Shown one piece after another: positions 23,601-24,484 of a DNA stretch of 24,484 bases (positions are counted from its first letter, which is position 1; each line of letters opens with the position of its first letter). The translations under genes were made by a program, and so were the position numbers. Source of the stretch: Kipferlia bialata (taxonomy: Eukaryota > Fornicata); NCBI GenBank assembly GCA_003568945.1, contig BDIP01000226.1:1-24484 (forward strand), read 5' to 3'. The notes below the pieces were generated by a model that was not told the origin of the DNA, did not search any database, and worked only from the letters and a program-made list of their open reading frames with translations.

Positions 23601-24484
23601 AGTATACGACTCTTTGTACCACTTGAAATGTGGGAAGTATGCTCAATAGTGACGACTTCCGCTGACCTCTAGTACACACACATCACTGCACGTAGCAGAC
23701 AGAGCACTACCAATAGTGCCAAGTCCTCAGCTGGGAGGGAGAAGAGGCTGCTGGCCATGCTGGAACAGACACTAGAGAGGGTGAGTCTCGTGAAATAGAA
23801 TGGCCCCTACATTATAGTGTACTCTGCTTACCCCAGGCCTCTGCCAGTGAGGACAAGGACGCCGTGCTGACTCCTTCAGAGGACACCTTTGTGAAGTCTC
23901 TCATCCCTGAAACCTGTCCTCTTGACCTGATGGCATTCTGCCAGGTATATCGTCAGAATGCTAGGCATCTGCTCTAGTTCATGTCTCTCTCATCACAGGA
24001 CATGGAGACCTTCCATGCCTCCACCGACCCCATGGATCTTGTCTCTGCTGCAGACTACTTCTCTCCCCTGGCCATGGCGCCAGTGTATAACAGGGCCAAG
24101 GAGCTGCACTCTCTCAGGTATGGGTATATTTCATACACACACTGCCATATCGGACTTAGTAACACTCACCCCCAGGGCCATGATGAGAGGTGCAGACATG
24201 GGGGCCAAGGTGGCACAGGACGAGGAGGGCAGGGTCGCAGCACAGGAGGTGCGTCTGGTTTTCTGGTACTTCAAGTCAAATATCATCATTGCCTTGTTCT
24301 TACCCTAGGATCTCTGTGACCTCTCTTTTGAGGCACTGGATATGATACAGACCACGGAGACAGAGGATGTTGTACAGTACGTGGTGCACATAGAAATATT
24401 TCGTGTCTCCTATCAATTGTCTCACCCGCCAGCTCCTTGGAGACCCTGCTCTCTATGCATCCCATCAGTTCGTGGCATGACCAG
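99..24484 (+). CDS. Divergent dynein heavy chain-like protein with degenerate AAA+ ATP sites (partial, about 120 exons)
   Basis: This is one giant spliced gene, open at the right edge and probably at the left. Ordinary dynein heavy chains are two-stranded-track motors with a tail, a linker, six AAA+ modules and a stalk, usually 4,000-4,700 residues. Here about 5,200 codons show those parts in that order: linker about residue 1850 onward, AAA1-AAA4 at about 2380, 2680, 3105 and 3405, then stalk, AAA5 and AAA6. The extra length is a basic N-terminal extension and a Ser-rich C-terminal tail. Exons were joined by GT-AG introns whose phases agree; three junctions remain doubtful (near 3992/4068, 14439-14636 and 16694-16784). 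The Walker motifs are lost or damaged, so motor activity is doubtful. Consistent phase over some 120 exons argues against a pseudogene. The family call rests on motif order read by eye, not on a search. Vertebrate DNHD1 is the nearest kind of protein I know of. Confidence 0.82.
531..683 (+). other. Intron 3, longest intron, with AT-rich dinucleotide stretch
   Basis: Donor GTATGT, acceptor preceded by CACTGACCCCAG. Bases 541-620 are rich in TATA-type dinucleotides on both strands and hold nothing that looks coding. At 153 bases it is the longest intron I place. Confidence 0.8.
2471..2514 (+). repeat. Ser-Asp/Ser-Glu coding repeat
   Basis: A purine-rich AGTGAG/AGCGAG repeat inside exon 6 encodes an acidic run of alternating Ser and Asp/Glu of about fourteen residues. 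This composition is typical of casein kinase 2 target tracts, though no phosphorylation can be shown from sequence. The reverse strand of the same repeat creates a spurious open frame rich in Ser-Leu. Confidence 0.85.
2659..2773 (+). other. Intron between the N-terminal extension and the tail
   Basis: This intron is 115 bases long. Donor GTGAGG follows CTAG, and the acceptor is CTTACCCACCAG. Phase 2 leaves and phase 2 enters. No coding frame is supported within. Confidence 0.8.
2774..7791 (+). CDS. Dynein tail-like helical region (exons 7-33)
   Basis: Exons: 2774-2841, 2913-3115, 3162-3228, 3287-3491, 3552-3798, 3873-3992, 4068-4156, 4233-4316, 4393-4540, 4602-4716, 4782-5011, 5064-5134, 5197-5306, 5440-5509, 5557-5828, 5876-5967, 6050-6105, 6187-6245, 6296-6365, 6424-6519, 6568-6630, 6697-6811, 6862-7100, 7183-7273, 7325-7424, 7485-7587 and 7644-7791, about 1,110 residues. 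The translation is mostly amphipathic helix, for example the segment starting VDVDKLKEKAFIYMKERRER (from 4602). Its length and position before the linker fit a dynein tail (DHC_N1), but I see no diagnostic motif, so the domain call comes from position. The junction 3992/4068 needs a weak GTTGTA donor. Two segments look disordered: about 5200-5300, rich in Ser, and 5660-5790, rich in Pro, Gly and Ser. Light and intermediate chain sites cannot be read from sequence. Confidence 0.65.
7853..9667 (+). CDS. Dynein linker (DHC_N2-like)
   Basis: Exons: 7853-8016, 8083-8206, 8302-8414, 8468-8573, 8633-8780, 8861-8964, 9034-9150 and 9203-9667. This gave the first clear family match. The dynein pattern of a His-rich entry, then a Leu-Leu segment, then an Ile-Gln-Glu-Ile/Ala-Lys-Glu/Leu...Ile...Trp helix is reproduced as SIYDLLEAGALDKLDVIQEV (from 8086) followed by EEEARVESNLDAISK and ESWKV (8308 on). 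Near the end of the linker, the family's 'Ile-x-x-Met-x-Ser-x-Glu-Gly-Glu' strand is seen as VVKVSSLQGERMVLG (9136-9235). The family Trp-Leu/Gln-Trp-Leu segment in the middle is poorly kept. After the Gly-Glu strand there is a Ser/Pro-rich insert (about 9290-9435), unusual for a linker. In motors this domain is the swinging lever; here it may be only structural. Confidence 0.8.
9290..9435 (+). other. Ser/Pro/Gly-rich insertion in the linker C-terminus
   Basis: Within exon 9203-9667 about 48 codons are rich in Ser, Gly, Asp and Pro, including a run of five Ser after Asp-Asn-Ser. They interrupt otherwise structured linker sequence. I read this as a surface loop. Confidence 0.6.
9711..11433 (+). 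CDS. Degenerate AAA1 module
   Basis: Exons: 9711-9979, 10031-10282, 10342-10411, 10485-10695, 10744-10889, 10952-11022, 11158-11269 and 11338-11433. Exon 9711-9979 resembles the helical stretch between linker and AAA1, including an Asp-Val-His at about 9865. Laid against family AAA1 (from the Tyr-x-Thr-Leu helix before the P-loop to the Asp-Glu-Phe-Asn-Arg-Ile block), the sequence runs almost without gaps, but the P-loop position (10215-10255) reads CALCTRVEADVHSVM with no Gly-Lys-Thr, and the Walker B position (10509-10538) reads FIVVLTGLEN with no Asp-Glu pair. Downstream, the family's 'Phe-Arg-Pro-Val...Pro-Asp' strand appears as a Pro-rich RPPPQAFLYHP (from 10877), and the 'Phe-x-Gly-Ile-Leu-x-Asp-Leu-Phe-Pro' segment that leads into AAA2 appears as LDGLSGMIESAFVVQDLP (11338 on). 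In motor dyneins AAA1 is the main ATPase; this site should not bind or hydrolyse ATP. Confidence 0.75.
11499..13501 (+). CDS. Degenerate AAA2 module
   Basis: Exons: 11499-11566, 11654-11753, 11831-11973, 12065-12138, 12188-12313, 12404-12478, 12546-12595, 12730-12895, 12970-13169, 13238-13312 and 13430-13501. The position of the family P-loop after the 'Leu-x-x-x-Arg-His' helix reads RHNTLTVVTRHPLSLVHSF across the 11566/11654 junction, with no Gly or Lys of a Walker A. The later strand of 'Leu-Asn-Pro-Lys-Ser-Ile' appears as YLSHPMLLNENQ. The best landmark is the family 'Ala-Thr-Val-Ser-Arg-Cys-Gly-Met-Val' sensor region, seen as VGAVSRFCQMFIHL over 12572-12747. Exon 11831-11973 carries an acidic insert with four consecutive Asp. 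The lid follows as helical sequence up to 13169. The exon 12188-12313 donor (GTATTC) was chosen because it is the only one that keeps phase with 12404. Confidence 0.7.
13558..15071 (+). CDS. AAA3 module with a partly kept Walker A (Gly-Lys-Thr)
   Basis: Exons: 13558-13640, 13705-13756, 13847-13990, 14054-14156, 14237-14304, 14368-14439, an unsettled segment about 14511-14636, 14637-14733, 14792-14850 and 14946-15071. Before the P-loop the family Trp...Val-Pro entry is recalled by WYSTHPRWMLTPQL. The P-loop at 13907-13930 reads SHMASGKT: the first Gly is Ser, but Gly-Lys-Thr is intact, the only such motif in the protein. The Walker B strand is LCVDIHSSDPGD (about 14239-14274), keeping one Asp of the usual pair. 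The family 'Met-x-Pro-Pro-Gly-Gly-Gly-Arg...Arg-x-x-Arg' sensor loop appears as VAVPGKGKAIPLRARPVGK (14383-14436). The frame between 14440 and 14636 is open only in a phase I cannot connect cleanly to 14439. Nucleotide binding here is possible; hydrolysis is unlikely. Confidence 0.72.
15152..16857 (+). CDS. Degenerate AAA4 module
   Basis: Exons: 15152-15225, 15300-15357, 15450-15514, 15566-15665, 15750-15821, 15909-16145, 16225-16331, 16394-16694 and 16784-16857. The family 'Ala-Leu-Leu-Val-Gly-x-Gly-Gly-Ser-Gly-Lys-Gln-Ser-Leu' appears as SNVLIGLSGGTAASPARSF (15570-15626): the Gly skeleton survives but the Lys is gone. A later strand, LAVVLSCGLPPQLVLPRD (16785 on), recalls the family 'Leu-His-Val-Val-Leu-x-x-Ser-Pro-Val-Gly'. 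Exons 16225-16470 add an Arg/Lys/Ser-rich insertion. A stretch 16526-16579 (54 bases, GT...AG, a multiple of three) could be an intron or coding sequence; both keep the frame. The junction 16694 to 16784 does not keep phase, so a tiny exon or an alternative site is missing. Confidence 0.65.
16930..18276 (+). CDS. Stalk region with microtubule-binding-domain-like segment
   Basis: Exons: 16930-16964, 17042-17164, 17222-17287, 17401-17524, 17576-17657, 17741-17786, 17841-17954, 18033-18116 and 18177-18276. The family motif in and before the microtubule-binding domain (Val-x-Leu-Val-Met...Leu-Leu-Gly, then Trp, then 'Phe-Leu-x-x-Leu...Asp-x-Ile-Pro-x-x-Leu-x-x-x-Leu...Tyr') is echoed by VLTMKLAQHLIVVVTG (17446 on), QWLAAHVPSTTQFLDQRY and DIPAGLFKSMY (17614-17850). 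A return helix follows (18033-18276), rich in Glu, Arg and Leu. The outgoing coiled coil is hard to find: 17042-17400 contains many Pro, Gly and Thr residues rather than heptads. If so, the antiparallel stalk cannot form as in motor dyneins. The call is moderate because the stalk is poorly conserved even among true dyneins. Confidence 0.55.
18326..19871 (+). CDS. AAA5 module
   Basis: Exons: 18326-18651, 18732-18803, 18883-19041, 19094-19211, 19287-19381, 19445-19548, 19601-19724 and 19770-19871. AAA5 in dyneins does not bind nucleotide, so its likeness is structural. The family 'Trp-Pro-Leu-Met-Ile-Asp-Pro-Gln' appears as TPYYFIYPQKVRRF (18619-18743). The 'Asp-x-x-Phe...Leu...Ala-Leu-x-x-Gly-x-Pro-Val-Leu-Ile-Glu-Asn-Val' strand with its Leu-Asp-Pro helix appears as LSKALGGTGAVIFHGPDG (19160 on) then ETALEYVHQILDQ. 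The 'Phe-Arg-Leu-Tyr-Leu-Thr-Thr' strand appears as SRKIYLCGHRD (19478 on). Between the first and second landmarks there are about 90 residues (18732-19041) more than the family normally has. The end of the module (19601-19871) is acidic and helical. Confidence 0.7.
19242..19262 (+). repeat. (CTGATA)n short tandem repeat in an intron
   Basis: Three to four near-perfect CTGATA units lie within the intron 19212-19286. They resemble the branch-point motif used in this gene (CTGAY), so they offer several possible branch points. Confidence 0.7.
19930..22316 (+). CDS. AAA6 module and preceding helices
   Basis: Exons: 19930-20004, 20074-20142, 20231-20456, 20522-20644, 20682-20897, 20967-21053, 21119-21215, 21268-21346, 21408-21527, 21605-21715, 21778-21973, 22052-22156 and 22197-22316. 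The first five exons give long helices, as expected between AAA5 and AAA6. The family 'Leu-x-x-x-Ile-Thr...Tyr' segment before AAA6 is recalled by GRTLTDLSLYRLMLVL (21119 on). The 'Pro-Leu-Ile-Phe-Val-Leu-Ser-Pro-Gly' strand appears as VPCSFVVLSFTS (21477 on). The 'Gly-x-Trp-Val-Leu-Leu-Gln-Asn-x-His-Leu...Trp...Leu' strand appears as CKVILLVNESTPSHQWPLL (21814-21870) without the Gln-Asn. The C-terminal domain then begins: 'Leu-Leu-Phe-Gly-Leu...His-Ala...Glu-Arg' is echoed by RSILGYILTVGLRESYPVAG (22248 on). One intron here starts with GC. Confidence 0.7.
20645..20681 (+). other. Very short intron (37 bases)
   Basis: Donor GTTGGT and acceptor TTCCAG. Its removal is needed to keep the frame that enters from 20522 and continues to 20897. 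Read through without splicing, the preceding exon would need a different frame that cannot join 20456. Confidence 0.65.
21216..21267 (+). other. GC-AG intron
   Basis: The exon ends ...ACAAG and the next bases are GCATGA. No GT lies between the start of the exon's last structured codons and the in-frame stop that follows, while the 3' end has a textbook GACTAATCCTTAG. Phase 2 leaves and phase 2 enters, giving a smooth join into RASSMGTHVEAV. Confidence 0.7.
22157..22196 (+). other. Very short intron (40 bases)
   Basis: Donor GTGTTT and acceptor ACTGTAAG. This choice, rather than the GT at 22140, keeps phase 1 and joins to VVMESYVASR. Confidence 0.6.
22406..23201 (+). CDS. C-terminal dynein domain, degenerate
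   Basis: Exons: 22406-22499, 22639-22750, 22804-22860, 22995-23061 and 23131-23201. The family 'Trp-x-x-x-Tyr-Glu-Phe-x-x-x-Asp-Leu...Val-x-x-Leu' motif of the C-terminal domain is seen as GFETDIILELIVRQI across 22316/22406-22450. The family strands with 'Tyr-x-Phe-Ser-x-x-Gly-x-Tyr' may correspond to YVPKGSYRLTNDWHY (about 22688-22732). After that I see no further match. The introns here are longer than average (139 and 134 bases). Confidence 0.58.
23290..24484 (+). CDS. Ser/Arg-rich C-terminal tail, running off the window
   Basis: Exons: 23290-23375, 23462-23594, 23673-23780, 23837-23944, 23999-24117, 24176-24248, 24309-24376 and 24433 to beyond 24484. The first part is rich in Ser, Arg, Asn and Gly, as in TSMSHRSNHSF and AGREKRL, and looks disordered. 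From about 23740 it becomes helical and acidic (AMLEQTLER, then Ala/Glu-rich segments). Dynein heavy chains normally end soon after the C-terminal domain, so this tail is extra. No stop codon in the chosen frame is reached. I cannot exclude that a stop and the start of a neighbouring gene are hidden in a wrongly placed exon, but phases agree throughout. Confidence 0.65.

Noticed and set aside
99-24484. Several separate genes rather than one
   Set aside because: No gap longer than about 155 bases lacks an exon, phases agree nearly throughout, and the domains follow the order of a single dynein heavy chain. The ends (before 2774 and after 23201) are the only places where a fusion remains thinkable.
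99-24484. Pseudogene
   Set aside because: Loss of Walker motifs could suggest decay, but about 120 exons keep open frames and compatible splice phases, which a decaying gene would not.
99-24484. Alternative genetic code
   Set aside because: TAA, TAG and TGA are all absent from the chosen exon frames and common in introns, so the standard code fits.
1-24484. Mobile elements, virus-like elements, CRISPR arrays, tRNA or rRNA genes
   Set aside because: I saw no terminal repeats, transposase or polymerase motifs, spaced repeats or cloverleaf-like segments.

Overview
The whole window looks like one protein-coding gene on the + strand, cut into about 120 small exons by introns of roughly 40-150 bases. 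The reading phase carries across almost every exon junction from base 99 to the last base. I found no second gene, no RNA gene and no mobile element. The gene is open at the right edge and probably also at the left. The exons I could place sum to about 15.7 kb, or about 5,200 codons.

The gene product is recognisable, from its order of motifs, as a very divergent dynein heavy chain. The layout is: a long basic, Ser/Pro/Arg-rich N-terminal extension (99-2658); a helical tail (2774-7791); the linker, DHC_N2 (7853-9667); AAA1 (9711-11433); AAA2 (11499-13501); AAA3 (13558-15071); AAA4 (15152-16857); a stalk with a microtubule-binding-domain-like segment (16930-18276); AAA5 (18326-19871); AAA6 and the start of the C-terminal domain (19930-23201); and a Ser-rich tail (23290 onward). 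The spacing between the four degenerate P-loop positions (about 295, 425 and 300 residues) is close to that of ordinary dyneins.

The striking point is that the nucleotide-binding motifs are gone or damaged. AAA1, AAA2 and AAA4 have no Walker A lysine, the AAA1 Walker B aspartate-glutamate pair is missing, and only AAA3 keeps a Gly-Lys-Thr. The fold seems kept while motor chemistry seems lost: a 'pseudo-dynein'. Vertebrate DNHD1 is a known non-canonical member of the dynein heavy chain family, but I cannot say whether this gene is its orthologue. A scaffold or regulatory role, perhaps in a flagellum, is inference only.

The organism is a eukaryote with very dense, short introns. Most introns end in a CTNAC-like branch-point motif set only a few bases before the terminal AG. 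That fused branch point/3' splice site is known from metamonads such as Giardia, Spironucleus and Trichomonas. Combined with such a high intron number, it suggests an intron-rich fornicate like Kipferlia, but this assignment is an inference. The standard genetic code fits, since the exons avoid all three stop codons. No stretch of more than about 155 bases lacks an exon.
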